Assembly (NCBI RefSeq): GCF_000612845.1
Contig: NZ_CCAT010000012.1
Coordinates: 1-64,000 of the forward strand
Source: Clostridium ihumii AP5
Lineage (GTDB): Bacteria > Bacillota > Clostridia > Clostridiales > Clostridiaceae
Direction of reading: 5' to 3'
Length of the DNA stretch: 64,000 nucleotides
Below are positions 45,371 through 55,472 of the stretch, one piece after another (the stretch's first letter is position 1; each line of letters starts with the position of its first letter). The translations under genes and the position numbers were made by a program. The notes under the pieces were generated by a model. The model saw only the letters and a program-made list of their open reading frames with translations, did no database searches and had not been told where the DNA came from.

Positions 45371-45460
45371 TATATAGAGTTTCAAGTTCAAATTTAAAGT
45401 AATGTCTTTCTCAAATAATAGTACTAATCTTACAGTTTATTCTGATATCATTGTTGAAAC
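45371..45460. repeat. 85-bp repeat, copy 2 (inverted relative to copy 1)
   Basis: The stretch AAGTTCAAATTTAAAGTAAT and what follows matches the reverse complement of 21904-21988 over nearly its full length, with a few substitutions and a slightly changed right end (GTTGAAACC for TTTGGAACC). It lies in the gap 45248-45633, upstream of the nucleoid protein gene. Confidence 0.75.
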
Positions 45461-45469
45461 CAATTAAAA

Positions 45470-45545
45470 ACTAAGAGTGAAAAGTGATGGTTAATATTTA
45501 AGTTTATACTTTTTACCTTAACTGTCAATTATCAATATTAAACAT
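45470..45545. mobile_element. Remnant of the MITE-like element
   Basis: The sequence AACTGTCAATTATCAAT is identical to the right terminus of the element at 21701-21902, and AGTGAAAAGTGATGGTTAAT resembles its left part. The middle is deleted. The remainder of the gap to 45620 is AT-rich with nothing visible. Confidence 0.5.
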
Positions 45546-45633
45546 TCATTTTAAATTTTTTAATATAAAATTTAAAAGTGATTTTAAAAACATATTAAAC
45601 TTAAAATAATATTTTATTTATGAGGTGATTTTT

Positions 45634-46671
45634 TTGGAATATATAAAGGAAATTAATATTCTAGATGCAGTAATACATGTATTAGATAATAATAGTGATG
45701 AACCTATCTTAAATGCATTTGCCCTTGATTTAAACGAAGAAACTTACACATTTGTAGCAAAACATGTTCAACGTTGTTTAAAAGATGAAGAATTAAAATA
45801 TGCATTTTTTACTGAAGATAGAAATATTGTTAAAGAAGTTTCTCAAGAATTTTTGAGTGGTGAAAATAATATTTTAAATGTTTCTAAAGAATTAGCTAAA
45901 CAGCTATTTATACTAATGCGTTCAAAAGGAAATATTCCATCATGTGATTTACTTACTGTAAGCTTTTCAACTGAATATGGATTGTTTTTAGGGATATTTA
46001 AAATGGATTATATTAAGAATTACATGCATACTATTGAGTATGTTGATGATAAAATTGGTATAGATATAATACCTCAACTTACCGGCCTTCCATCTTCTAG
46101 CTCTAGAATTCAAAAATGTGCTTTTATAAAAGCAATAAATAGCGATAATGCCTATGATTTAATGGTCATTGATAAACAAAGTAAAAATAAGAATGCTGAG
46201 GATTATGGTTCAAATTATTTTATTGATAATTATCTAGGTTGTAGAATAATTGATAATGAAAGAGATATGACTAAAAATTTTGTTAAAGCTGCTGAAAAAT
46301 GGACTAAGAACAATTTAAAAGAAAATGCATCTGAACAAGAAAAAGTTAGAAGTCATATAAAAAAATCACTAAAGAATGAAGAAAACATTGACATAAATGC
46401 TTTTTCTGATGAAGTTTTTAAGGATAATACAGAACTTAAAGAAAACTTTAAAACCTTTGCTAAAGAACATGGTGTTGTAGATAATGTAGCTATAGATAAA
46501 GAATGGGTAGATAAAAAATTAAAACGAATTAGATTGAAGATAGACAAAGATATGGATTTATATCTTTCTGAAGAAGCTTATCATGATTTTGAGCGTTTTG
46601 AAATTAAACGTAATGGTGATGGAAGTATCAATATGATTCTAAAACATATAATGAACTATGAAGAAAAATAA
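45634..46671 (+). CDS. Nucleoid-associated protein (NdpA/YejK family)
   Basis: A 345-residue protein of the 37-kDa nucleoid-associated family. It starts MEYIKEINILDAVIHVLD, has a middle part with KHVQRCLKDEELKYAFF and ITPQLTGLPSSSSRIQKCAF-like spacing, and a Lys-rich C-terminal half. Members bind DNA in Gram-negatives; in Firmicutes they are little studied and often near mobile DNA. The TTG at 45634 lies 6 bases after GAGGTG; the GTG at 45625 overlaps that site. Confidence 0.85.
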   Translation: MEYIKEINILDAVIHVLDNNSDEPILNAFALDLNEETYTFVAKHVQRCLKDEELKYAFFTEDRNIVKEVSQEFLSGENNILNVSKELAKQLFILMRSKGNIPSCDLLTVSFSTEYGLFLGIFKMDYIKNYMHTIEYVDDKIGIDIIPQLTGLPSSSSRIQKCAFIKAINSDNAYDLMVIDKQSKNKNAEDYGSNYFIDNYLGCRIIDNERDMTKNFVKAAEKWTKNNLKENASEQEKVRSHIKKSLKNEENIDINAFSDEVFKDNTELKENFKTFAKEHGVVDNVAIDKEWVDKKLKRIRLKIDKDMDLYLSEEAYHDFERFEIKRNGDGSINMILKHIMNYEEK

Positions 46672-46692
46672 CTTTTATTTTTCTTCATAGTT
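46654..46692 (+). terminator. Terminator overlapping the end of the nucleoid protein gene
   Basis: A 17-bp perfect stem (AACTATGAAGAAAAATA and its complement) includes the stop codon and runs into TTTTTT. Confidence 0.85.
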
Positions 46693-46903
46693 TTTTAATT
46701 TATATATTTTAAACTTATACTGTATAAAATATAGCATTTTTAATAAAACTATACATGTATGAAATTATTTATTAAAATCCCTATAGTTATTATTAGAAAT
46801 TACTATAATGTTTTTTATATATAATTAAAGGATTTTAAGGTATATAAGTTAAATTATATTAATATTCATAATATTAAAACTATACTTAAAGGAGGTTCTA
46901 TTA

Positions 46904-47155
46904 ATGTATTCTATAGATAACGGACAATATCATAATAATGAAGAAGTTAAAGGATTAATCTCTGATGTTTTAAAAAGTAATCATTTTGCTATAACGCCTT
47001 TAAATGAAAATGATTGCAATTCATATGAAATCAATATTAAAGGCGATAAGTATGGTACCTTTAAAATTTCAAATAATCAAATAAACCATACTGGTCAAGT
47101 AATTGATGAAGGCACATTAGAAAATGGTGAAAACTGGAGTCTTGAACTTTATTAA
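46904..47155 (+). CDS. Uncharacterised 83-residue protein
   Basis: An acidic, Asn-rich small protein (MYSIDNGQYHNNEEVKGLIS, then KYGTFKISNNQINHTGQVID) with a likely all-beta second half. Family unknown. AAAGGAGG precedes the ATG, and a strong terminator follows, so it is a single-gene unit. The gap before it (46693-46903) is AT-rich with no other feature. Confidence 0.6.
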   Translation: MYSIDNGQYHNNEEVKGLISDVLKSNHFAITPLNENDCNSYEINIKGDKYGTFKISNNQINHTGQVIDEGTLENGENWSLELY

Positions 47156-47161
47156 TTATGT

Positions 47162-47196
47162 AAAATAAAAGTGCTAAAAATTAGCACTTTTATTTT
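47162..47196. terminator. Bidirectional terminator between convergent genes
   Basis: A 15-bp perfect stem (AAAATAAAAGTGCTA / TAGCACTTTTATTTT) with flanking A and T runs. Confidence 0.85.
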
Positions 47197-47197
47197 T

Positions 47198-48661
47198 TTA
47201 AAAAACTGTTTGATTTTCTTTTTTTAAATTTATAATTATATTTTTTATTTCTTGCAACATTCCTATTATTTCATGTGATAAATTTTCTGCTCTATATATT
47301 TCACTATTTACTAATTGTTTATCATTTTTCTCTATAGCTTTTTCTACACTATGACCTATACTATGCAGTTCTTTGTGAATTCCATCAATATTTTTCCAAA
47401 TAGTTAATATATCCTTATTAGATGGTAATACTGAATTATAAAAATGTCCAAACCCACATTTAGTCCCATCCATTTGAAGTGGCTCTACAGTCATGTTAGC
47501 TCCCATATTTTTAAGTTTTTCAGTCCACCCTTCATGTGCTGATATAGCCATATCTATGTTATATATAAAATCATCATTAGATATCATAAAATATTCTTCA
47601 CTACCTATTTCACCGCTTAACTTAGCTAAAGAATCTACTAACTCTTCTATACTTTCTAATTCATTTCCCATATTTTTTATCATTACAGATTTTTCTCTAA
47701 CATTCTCTGACATTGACTCTAAAATCTCACTATCTTTTATAATTGATGTCACCGCTTCATTTATCTGTTCACCTATCGAACTAACCTCTTCCATATTATT
47801 AGCAACATCCTCTACATTTTCTATAACTGATTTAACAGCATCATTACTTTCATTAAATGAATTAGCTATGTTCACGGTATGGGTCTCTAATTTATTTATA
47901 AACTCTACAGTAGAATTTACACTTTCATAGTTTTTCAATGAAGATGATTCTATTTTATTAACAAATTCTTGCATAACTGCCAATTGATTCGTTGTATTTT
48001 CTGATAAACTTCTTATCTCTTCAGCAACTACAGCAAACCCTTTTCCATTTTCACCTGCTCTTGCAGCTTCTATACTAGCATTTAATGCTAATAAATTAGT
48101 ATTGTCTGCTATATCATGTATTCCATTTAAAATACTTCTCATATCATTTACTATGCCATTTAACTCATTCATATTTTTCTCCATTACTGAAGAATTATTA
48201 GACACTTCCTTGTTTAAATTTAATATGTCATCAAGAGCAGTATTACTTGAATTTAATATATCTTTTAAACAATCAGTTTTATTTATTATATTTTCTAAAG
48301 ATTTAGCATTATTTTCAATGGCATTTGATAATTCGTTTACACCAGCACCAGTTTCTTGTATTACTGAAACTAGATTATGTGATGAATCTTTAAGTGTATT
48401 TGATGTCTTTTCTAATTCTCTTGAATAATGTAATAATTGAACATTAAAATTACTTATTTTAGTTGATAAACCTAAAATACCCTTTATAAGTTTTTCTACC
48501 TTAGATGATATTCTCAATATAAATTTAGCTAGTTTTGAAAATAATTTTATATCCTCTTCACTAGAGTTATTAAACATTCCTTCAATTTCAGCTAAATCCC
48601 TTTTTTCAAAACTGGCCTTAATAAAACCTACCTGTTTTTTTATTTTAAATACTGATACCAT
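47198..48661 (-). CDS. Soluble methyl-accepting chemotaxis-like protein with CZB domain
   Basis: A 487-residue protein with no membrane segment. A helical N-terminus leads to a methyl-accepting signalling domain (about 80-350) with the tip motif [33 protein letters not shown] (given as positions about 188-220). The C-terminal CZB domain (about 370-470) has the zinc ligands: His in AISAHEGW, Cys in TKCGFGHFY, and His in [18 protein letters not shown] domains sense zinc and, in Helicobacter TlpD, hypochlorous acid. It could signal to CheA or act on another pathway. GGGAGG precedes the ATG. Confidence 0.9.
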   Translation of the reverse strand: MVSVFKIKKQVGFIKASFEKRDLAEIEGMFNNSSEEDIKLFSKLAKFILRISSKVEKLIKGILGLSTKISNFNVQLLHYSRELEKTSNTLKDSSHNLVSVIQETGAGVNELSNAIENNAKSLENIINKTDCLKDILNSSNTALDDILNLNKEVSNNSSVMEKNMNELNGIVNDMRSILNGIHDIADNTNLLALNASIEAARAGENGKGFAVVAEEIRSLSENTTNQLAVMQEFVNKIESSSLKNYESVNSTVEFINKLETHTVNIANSFNESNDAVKSVIENVEDVANNMEEVSSIGEQINEAVTSIIKDSEILESMSENVREKSVMIKNMGNELESIEELVDSLAKLSGEIGSEEYFMISNDDFIYNIDMAISAHEGWTEKLKNMGANMTVEPLQMDGTKCGFGHFYNSVLPSNKDILTIWKNIDGIHKELHSIGHSVEKAIEKNDKQLVNSEIYRAENLSHEIIGMLQEIKNIIINLKKENQTVF

Positions 48662-48937
48662 ATTTTTCCTCCCACTAAGACACTATTTTTATAATTATCG
48701 ATAAATTTTTTTATACCTTTACATAATGCTAAACTTACTATCCTTAGATGTTAAATATATATGTTTATATTAATAAGTTAAATATTTCAAATGCATTGTA
48801 AGTTTAAAATTATGTTATAATTAACTATTGAATTTTAAGATTTCAATGTATAATTTAAATAGCAATATTATAATAAACTACTTTTCTTTGGAAAATACTA
48901 ATATATATTGCTTACTGCAACTTAAGGAGGTTTTTTT

Positions 48938-49486
48938 ATGCACGAAATTGAAACAAGAATTATAGACATAAATGTTGATGATATAAGGAATAAATTAAAA
49001 AATTTAAATGCATCAAAAGTTAAAGAAGAAAGTCAAGTAAATAATATCTTTGATTTTTCTGACAGACGTATGTTAAATGCTAAAGGTTATGCTAGAATAC
49101 GTGAAGTTTTTGATCATATTTCAAATAGAAATATTTACTATATGACTACAAAAAAGCTTTTAAGTCAAGAAAAATATAAAATCATGGATGAATGTGAAGT
49201 CGAAATTAGTAATGGAGATGAAGGCAAAAAAATTTTTAACTCTTTAGGCTTGGAATTAGTTGAATCTATAAAAAAATTTAGAGAAAGTTATCAATATAAA
49301 AACACTTTAATTGAAATTGATATAAATGATCCAAGTTTTTGCCCATTTCCTTATATAGAAATAGAATCACTTTATGAAGATGAAATTATTGAAGTTGTTG
49401 GCTTGCTTGGATATACAATGAATGATACAACCTCAAAAACTATATATGAAATATTAAAAGATAAATCATCTTTAAAAGGTTTATAA
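48938..49486 (+). CDS. CYTH-domain (class IV cyclase/thiamine triphosphatase-like) protein
   Basis: A 182-residue CYTH tunnel-fold protein. The signature ExExK appears as EIETR (residues 3-7), with Arg in place of Lys; basic and acidic tunnel residues follow (YARIREV, ECEVEIS, FRESYQYKNTLIEIDI). CYTH proteins hydrolyse or bind triphosphates. AAGGAGG precedes the ATG. The next gene starts directly at its stop codon (TAAATG), so the two are coupled. Confidence 0.8.
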   Translation: MHEIETRIIDINVDDIRNKLKNLNASKVKEESQVNNIFDFSDRRMLNAKGYARIREVFDHISNRNIYYMTTKKLLSQEKYKIMDECEVEISNGDEGKKIFNSLGLELVESIKKFRESYQYKNTLIEIDINDPSFCPFPYIEIESLYEDEIIEVVGLLGYTMNDTTSKTIYEILKDKSSLKGL

Positions 49487-50368
49487 ATGTTTGGATATGT
49501 AATGCCATGTAAAATGGAACTTAAAGTTAAAGATTATGAAAAATTCAAAGCTTACTATTGTGGTCTATGCCTTGCTATAAAAAATGAATTTGGTAACCTT
49601 CCACGATTTGCTCTTAATTATGATATGACATTTTTAGCTATATTACTAGATAGCTTAAATAATGAAAATTTAGATTTTGTCGTTAGTAAATGTATTGCTC
49701 ACCCAGTAAAAAAAAGAGCTAAAATTGTAAATTGTGATGCCCTTAACTACGCTGCATTTTGCAATATATCTTTAACTTACTTTAAATTATTAGATAATGT
49801 TCAAGATGATGAATCTAAATTAAATAAAATATTATCTATATTCTTAAAAAAATACACTAAAACTGATGACACAACTAATATAAAAATCCTCAATTATATG
49901 GAAGAAAAACTTGACTTATTAAATCAAATTGAAAATAATGAAAACCTAAGTTCTATTGATGAAATTTCACATATATTTGCTGATTTAACTGCATACATTA
50001 TATGTGAATATGTAGATGATGACAAATTAAAAAATAACTTATATAATTTAGGATATAATCTAGGAAGATTTATATATTTAATTGACGCATATGATGATTT
50101 AAAGAAAGATATGGAAGAAAATAAGTTTAATCCAATAAATAAATGCTTTAATAATGATAATCTTCCTTATGAAGAATTAATAAATTTAATTAGAGATAGA
50201 ATTGAATTTAATTTAATTATGAGTGCCCAAAGCTCTTATGATTCATTAATGGCTTTAGATTTATGTAAGAATAAAGACCTTTTAACTAATATACTAGAGC
50301 TAGGTTTAATGGAAAAGATAGAAAGTATTAAATTTAAGGAGTGTAAAAAAAATGAGAAATCCGTATGA
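49487..50368 (+). CDS. DUF5685 family protein
   Basis: A 293-residue protein starting [20 protein letters not shown], with [14 protein letters not shown] near residue 24 and [20 protein letters not shown] near residue 200. Conserved Cys (CGLC, C in SKCIAHP) may bind metal, and the all-helical C-terminal half with DAYDDLKKD recalls prenyl synthase folds. No function is established. It is coupled to the CYTH gene upstream and overlaps the J-domain gene downstream by 17 bases. Confidence 0.78.
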   Translation: MFGYVMPCKMELKVKDYEKFKAYYCGLCLAIKNEFGNLPRFALNYDMTFLAILLDSLNNENLDFVVSKCIAHPVKKRAKIVNCDALNYAAFCNISLTYFKLLDNVQDDESKLNKILSIFLKKYTKTDDTTNIKILNYMEEKLDLLNQIENNENLSSIDEISHIFADLTAYIICEYVDDDKLKNNLYNLGYNLGRFIYLIDAYDDLKKDMEENKFNPINKCFNNDNLPYEELINLIRDRIEFNLIMSAQSSYDSLMALDLCKNKDLLTNILELGLMEKIESIKFKECKKNEKSV

Positions 50369-50957
50369 AGTATTAGGGGTTAAAGAAGGTGCTTCTCAAG
50401 ATGAGATAAAAAGTGCTTATAGAAAACTTGCTAAACAATATCATCCTGATCAATATGATAATAATCCTTTAAGAGAACTTGCTGAAGAAAAAATGAGAGA
50501 AATTAATGAGGCTTATGATGCCCTAACTAAAGGTAACACTAATTCTTATAATAGTAGCAATACTAATTCTAATCCAAACTATAGTGGTAATGATTTTTCT
50601 ACATATCAATCAGTTAGAAACGATTTAAACATAGGCAATATTTCTGGTGCTGAAAGTAAGCTAAATTCTATTAGTAATAGAACTGCTGAATGGTATTTCC
50701 TTATGGGAATGGTCAACGTTAAGAAAAATTGGTTTGATAATGCATATAATTTAATTTCTCAAGCTTGTAGAATGGACCCTAACAACTTTGAATATAGACG
50801 TACATTAAATGAATTATCTATGCGTCAAAGAGCATATGCAGGCAATTATAACACAACTACTCGTGGTGGCGATAGTTGTTGTGATACCCTTTGTAAACTA
50901 TGGGCTCTTGACACTTGCTGTGAATGTATGGGTGGAGATTGCATAAGTTGTTTCTAG
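50352..50957 (+). CDS. J-domain protein with Cys-rich C-terminus
   Basis: A 201-residue protein with a standard J domain (residues 1-65, [23 protein letters not shown] in YHPDQYD), an Asn/Ser linker, a helical repeat region (about 95-165) and a Cys-rich end ([17 protein letters not shown]). J domains recruit DnaK; the tail may bind metal or attach to membrane or protein partners. It is translated with the DUF5685 protein, suggesting that the chaperone function serves that partner. Confidence 0.88.
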   Translation: MRNPYEVLGVKEGASQDEIKSAYRKLAKQYHPDQYDNNPLRELAEEKMREINEAYDALTKGNTNSYNSSNTNSNPNYSGNDFSTYQSVRNDLNIGNISGAESKLNSISNRTAEWYFLMGMVNVKKNWFDNAYNLISQACRMDPNNFEYRRTLNELSMRQRAYAGNYNTTTRGGDSCCDTLCKLWALDTCCECMGGDCISCF

Positions 50958-50977
50958 TCTTAATACTATTATTATTG

Positions 50978-51009
50978 AAAGATAAACTAATATTAAATAG
51001 TTTATCTTT
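50978..51009 (+). terminator. Terminator of the CYTH/DUF5685/J-domain operon
   Basis: A 12-bp stem AAAGATAAACTA / TAGTTTATCTTT followed by TTTT. Confidence 0.85.
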
Positions 51010-51075
51010 TTTCTAAATTATTAAAAATAATAATTTTAATTTAATATTATAACAACATCTGTTGGAGGTGATTTT

Positions 51076-51615
51076 ATGGGAAATTTAAATATTAACTCTA
51101 AAACTACTTATATAACTAAAGGTGGAATTTATGTAGCTTTAAGCTTAGTTATCTTATATGCTTCTGTTTTAGTTCCTTTTAATACTATGTTTATCCTACT
51201 TCTTGCATCTAGTATTATTCCACTTTCTATTTTAACAATAGGTGTAAAACCTACTATTATAGTTTATATTGCAGTTTCTTCAATATCTTATTTTATAATT
51301 CCAACTAAATCTATTTGTATTATGTATTTACTATTTTTTGGTTCATATGGCTTCATAAAATATTTTATAGAAGGAAAGAAAAATAAAAATTTACAAGTTT
51401 TACTTAAGTTTTTATTCTTTAATACTTCTGCTATAATTTATTTATTTTTACTTAAAACACTATTTGCAACTGAAGTCTCTATAACATATAATAACAATAT
51501 AGTGCTTTTAATTACACCTATAATTGTATATGAAGTTGCATTTTTCATATATGATTATGCTCTTACTCAAATAATTACTTATTTAAGCAAGAAAGTAATT
51601 AAAAATTTGAAATAA
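51076..51615 (+). CDS. Uncharacterised polytopic membrane protein
   Basis: A 179-residue protein with five or six hydrophobic helices (YVALSLVILYASVLVPF, FILLLASSIIPLSILTI). Arrangement resembles small ECF-transporter or DUF2232-like membrane proteins, but I am not sure of a family. GGAGGTGA precedes the ATG. Confidence 0.6.
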   Translation: MGNLNINSKTTYITKGGIYVALSLVILYASVLVPFNTMFILLLASSIIPLSILTIGVKPTIIVYIAVSSISYFIIPTKSICIMYLLFFGSYGFIKYFIEGKKNKNLQVLLKFLFFNTSAIIYLFLLKTLFATEVSITYNNNIVLLITPIIVYEVAFFIYDYALTQIITYLSKKVIKNLK

Positions 51616-51699
51616 TTGAATATAATTATTGTAAAATCACAATAATTATATTATAATTTATTATTAATTGAATATAATTATTGCTTTGATTAGGAGTAT

Positions 51700-51905
51700 T
51701 AGTATTATATTAGTTTTTAGAGAGCTACAGTTTGCTGAAATGTAGTAACTAATTTGTATGAACTTGCCTATGAGCTTACTTGTTAGAAACAAGTACGGTC
51801 TTATATCGTTATAATACACAAGTGAGGCTTTTGCCTAATTAGAGTGGTACCGCGGAAATATAACTTTCGTCTCTTTTTATTTAGAGATGAAAGTTTTTTT
51901 ATATT
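51700..51905 (+). promoter_or_regulatory. T-box leader controlling leuS
   Basis: The invariant T-box sequence AGAGTGGTACCGCGG is at 51841-51855, followed by a terminator (13-bp stem, arms 51862-51874 and 51883-51895, then TTTTTTT). Stem I upstream contains an AGAGAG-like base and a CTACA/TGTAG arm. A CTT in GAACTTG (near 51769) may be the leucine specifier codon. Uncharged leucine tRNA should bind and favour readthrough. Confidence 0.93.
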
Positions 51906-52059
51906 CTCAAAATAAAAATAATTAATGGGAAAACTATCTTTAACTTATTAATTGTTATCTTATTATGAAAGCAAACATTAGAATAACTATTGAATTTATT
52001 CATAAAAGTATAAGTTAAAAATATAAGTTGAAACCATACATATGTAAGGAGGATTATTT

Positions 52060-54495
52060 ATGGGAAATTATAATACTGAAATTGATAAAAAATGGCAACA
52101 AAAATGGGAAGAAAGTCAAATTTATAAATTTGACAATGATAATCTTGACAAAAAACTTTATGTTTTAGAGATGTTCTCATACCCTTCTGGAAGCCAATTA
52201 CATGCTGGGCACTGGTTTAACTATGGACCCGTTGACACATGGGCTAGAATAAAGAGAATGGAAGGATATAACGTATTCCAACCAATGGGTTTTGATGCCT
52301 TTGGACTTCCTGCTGAAAACTTTGCAATTAAAACTGGAATTCATCCTATGGATTCTACTGAAAAAAATATAGTTACTATGGAAAAGCAATTAAAAGCTAT
52401 GGGTGCTATGTTTAACTGGGAAAATGAAGTTGTAACTTGTAGACCAGATTATTATAAATGGACTCAATGGTTATTCTTAAAGCTATATGAAAAAGGACTT
52501 GCTTACAGAAAAAATGCTCCTGTTAATTGGTGCCCTAGCTGTAATACAGTTCTTGCTAACGAACAAGTAGTTGATGGCTTCTGTGAAAGATGTGAAAGTG
52601 AAGTTACTAAAAAGAACTTAACTCAATGGTTCTTAAAAATTACTGACTATGCAGATGAATTACTTGAAAAAATAGATGAGTTAGATTGGCCTGAAAAAAC
52701 TAAATCTATGCAAAAACACTGGATTGGAAAATCTACTGGTTCAGAAGCATTATTTAAAGTTGATGGTAAGGATATAGAATTTAATGTATTTACAACAAGA
52801 GTAGATACTTTATTTGGAGTTACTTATGTAGTTTTAGCTCCAGAAAATGATTTAGTAGATGAACTTACAACTGCTGAATTCAAAGGAGCTGTTGATGATT
52901 ATAGAGAAGCTGCTAAAAAGCAATCTGATATAGAAAGACAATCTATAACTAGGGAAAAAACTGGTGTATTTACTGGTTCTTATGCTATAAACCCTATAAA
53001 CGGTAAAAAAGTACCTATTTGGATTGGAGACTATGTTTTAAACAGTTATGGAACTGGGGCTGTTATGGCTGTTCCAGCACATGATGAAAGAGATTTTGCT
53101 TTTGCTACAAAATATTCTCTTCCAATTGAAAGAGTTATTGAAGGTGGCGAGCTTCCATATACTGAAAAAGGAACTTTAATAAATAGTGCTGAATTTAGTG
53201 GTTTATCATCAGAAGAAGCTAAAGAAGCAATTGTTAATAAATTAAGTTCTTTAAAATTAGGTGAAAAGAAAGTAAACTTTAGACTAAGAGACTGGCTAGT
53301 TTCTAGACAAAGATACTGGGGAGCCCCTATTCCAATAATTTATTGTGATAAATGTGGAACAGTTCCAGTACCTGAAAAAGATTTACCAGTACAACTTCCA
53401 TATGATGTTGAATTTACACCTGATGGAAAATCTCCATTAGCTAAATGTGAAAGCTTTGTAAATACAACTTGCCCTTGTTGTGGTGGTCCTGCAAAAAGAG
53501 AAGTTGATACATTAGATACTTTTGTATGTTCTTCATTCTACTATTTAAGATATACTGACAATAAAAATGGTGAAATATGTTTTGATAGTGATAGAGCTAA
53601 CAAAATGCTTCCTGTAGATAAATATGTAGGTGGTCCAGAACATGCTTGTATGCACTTACTATATGCAAGATTTATAACTAAAGCCTTAAGAGATATGGGA
53701 TATGTAAACTTTGATGAACCATTTAAATCTTTAACTCATCAAGGACTTATCCTAGGACCAGATGGTTTAAAAATGAGTAAATCTAAAGGAAATACTATTT
53801 CTCCTGATGATTATATAAAAGATTTTGGTGCTGACGTATTTAGAATGTATCTAATGTTTGGATTCGGTTACACTGATGGTGGTGCTTGGAGCGATGATGG
53901 AATAAAATCTATTGGTAGATTTGTTGAAAGAATTGAAAGAATTCTTGAACATTGTATCGCGGAGTTAAAAAACAAAGATAATAATAAAGAAGTTCTAGAA
54001 GCACCAGAAAAAGAATTAAACTACTGGAGACACTTCGCTATTAAAAATGTTACTGAAGACGGAGATAAGATGCAATTTAATACTGCAATCGCTAGAATGA
54101 TGGAGTTTACTAATGCATTATCTAAGTACTTAAATGAAAAAGTTAAAAATGTAAATTTCTTAAAAGAAGTTCTTGTAGACTACATTAAGCTTCTTGCACC
54201 ATTTGCTCCTCACTTTGCTGAAGAACAATGGGAATGTTTAGGTATGAACTACTCAGTATTTAATGAAAAATGGCCTGAATTCTCACCAGAAGCCTTAATT
54301 AAAGATGAAGTAGAAATTGCTATTCAAGTTAACGGAAAAATTAAAGCTAAAATAAATGTTTCTACATCACTTGATGAAGAAGGCATTAAAGAAGCTTCTT
54401 TAAATAATGAAACTATAAAATCTAACCTTGAAGGAAAAACTGTAAGAAAAGTTATCGTTATAAAAGGTAGACTTGTTAATATAGTTGCTAACTAA
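52060..54495 (+). CDS. leuS: Leucyl-tRNA synthetase
   Basis: An 811-residue class I synthetase. The HIGH motif is HAGHWFNYG (about residues 47-55), the zinc-like Cys sets are [12 protein letters not shown] and CERCE, the editing domain contains [20 protein letters not shown] and [17 protein letters not shown], and the KMSKS loop is [16 protein letters not shown]. Length is typical of bacterial LeuS. AAGGAGG precedes the ATG. Controlled by the T-box just upstream. Confidence 0.98.
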   Translation: MGNYNTEIDKKWQQKWEESQIYKFDNDNLDKKLYVLEMFSYPSGSQLHAGHWFNYGPVDTWARIKRMEGYNVFQPMGFDAFGLPAENFAIKTGIHPMDSTEKNIVTMEKQLKAMGAMFNWENEVVTCRPDYYKWTQWLFLKLYEKGLAYRKNAPVNWCPSCNTVLANEQVVDGFCERCESEVTKKNLTQWFLKITDYADELLEKIDELDWPEKTKSMQKHWIGKSTGSEALFKVDGKDIEFNVFTTRVDTLFGVTYVVLAPENDLVDELTTAEFKGAVDDYREAAKKQSDIERQSITREKTGVFTGSYAINPINGKKVPIWIGDYVLNSYGTGAVMAVPAHDERDFAFATKYSLPIERVIEGGELPYTEKGTLINSAEFSGLSSEEAKEAIVNKLSSLKLGEKKVNFRLRDWLVSRQRYWGAPIPIIYCDKCGTVPVPEKDLPVQLPYDVEFTPDGKSPLAKCESFVNTTCPCCGGPAKREVDTLDTFVCSSFYYLRYTDNKNGEICFDSDRANKMLPVDKYVGGPEHACMHLLYARFITKALRDMGYVNFDEPFKSLTHQGLILGPDGLKMSKSKGNTISPDDYIKDFGADVFRMYLMFGFGYTDGGAWSDDGIKSIGRFVERIERILEHCIAELKNKDNNKEVLEAPEKELNYWRHFAIKNVTEDGDKMQFNTAIARMMEFTNALSKYLNEKVKNVNFLKEVLVDYIKLLAPFAPHFAEEQWECLGMNYSVFNEKWPEFSPEALIKDEVEIAIQVNGKIKAKINVSTSLDEEGIKEASLNNETIKSNLEGKTVRKVIVIKGRLVNIVAN

Positions 54496-54507
54496 TTTAA
54501 TTTTAAT

Positions 54508-54543
54508 AAAAAAAGATTAATAGATTTCTATTAATCTTTTTTT
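54508..54543. terminator. Bidirectional terminator leuS / alarmone synthetase
   Basis: A 16-bp stem (AAAAAAAGATTAATAG / CTATTAATCTTTTTTT) lies between the convergent genes. Confidence 0.85.
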
Positions 54544-54544
54544 A

Positions 54545-55339
54545 TTAATTCTTATTATATTTATCTAAAGCTTTCTTTGTTTCTTGTAATAAGCTATTTA
54601 ATTCATACGCTTCCCCTACTTCTAATAGTTTATTTAATTGTTCAGAGAATCTAGATGCCTCAGATATCTTTCCTAATGATGATAATGTTAGTATGTTTTC
54701 AACTATCCCTGTTACTAAACTAGATTTAACTTCAAATAATTTTTGTGCATCTTTTATTTCATCTTTTATATCCATCATTTGCTCATCTAGCTTAAATGCT
54801 GCATCTGCTGCGTTCTTTAACTTACTTTTTACATCTATAGGAATATCATGTTTATATTTATAGTTTAATGAATGTTCTACAGTTGCCCAGAAATTCATTG
54901 CCAATGTTCTTATTTGAAATTCTGCTAATATTTCTGTTGGTCCATCAACCATATTTACAGGATATTTTATTATTATATGATAACTTCTATACCCACTACT
55001 TTTAACATTTGTAATATAATCTTTTTCATATATTATCTGCATATCTTTTCTTTGTCTAATAAGTTCTACAACTGTATCTATATCATCAACAAACTGACAC
55101 ATTATTCTAACGCCAGCTATATCTTCCATTTCATATGCAATTCTTTCAAGTGGGATATCAAATTTATTTGCTTTCTCTAAAATACTAGAAACTTCCTTTA
55201 CTCTTGCTGTTACAAACTCTATTGGGGAGTATTCGTTTTTTCTTCTTAGCTCTCTTCTTATGCTTCTAAATTTAACTTTTAATTCCTCAACTGCTTGTTC
55301 ATATGGAATTAAAAACTTTTTCCACTCCACTACTGCCAT
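54545..55339 (-). CDS. Small alarmone synthetase (RelQ-like)
   Basis: A 264-residue single-domain (p)ppGpp synthetase without hydrolase or regulatory domains. Motifs are YEMEDIAGVRIMCQFVDDI, SSGYRSYHIIIKYP and AEFQIRTLAMNFWATVEHSL. It makes (p)ppGpp or pGpp from GTP/GDP and ATP. RelQ is usually about 210 residues, and this one has a longer C-terminal helical tail (about 50 residues), so it may be a distinct subgroup. AGGGTG precedes the ATG. Confidence 0.92.
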   Translation of the reverse strand: MAVVEWKKFLIPYEQAVEELKVKFRSIRRELRRKNEYSPIEFVTARVKEVSSILEKANKFDIPLERIAYEMEDIAGVRIMCQFVDDIDTVVELIRQRKDMQIIYEKDYITNVKSSGYRSYHIIIKYPVNMVDGPTEILAEFQIRTLAMNFWATVEHSLNYKYKHDIPIDVKSKLKNAADAAFKLDEQMMDIKDEIKDAQKLFEVKSSLVTGIVENILTLSSLGKISEASRFSEQLNKLLEVGEAYELNSLLQETKKALDKYNKN

Positions 55340-55472
55340 CTAATTCACCCTTTACTATTTTAGCTTTATATATTAAATAATTTAATTTGAGTTAATACAT
55401 ATATATATAATATAATGTTATTAGTATAAAATATCAAATAAATATTTATTTTTAATATTTTTAAGGTGGTAA

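Noticed and set aside
51700-51905. A tRNA gene upstream of leuS
   Set aside because: The GGTACCGCGG core and terminator show a T-box leader, and no cloverleaf can be drawn.
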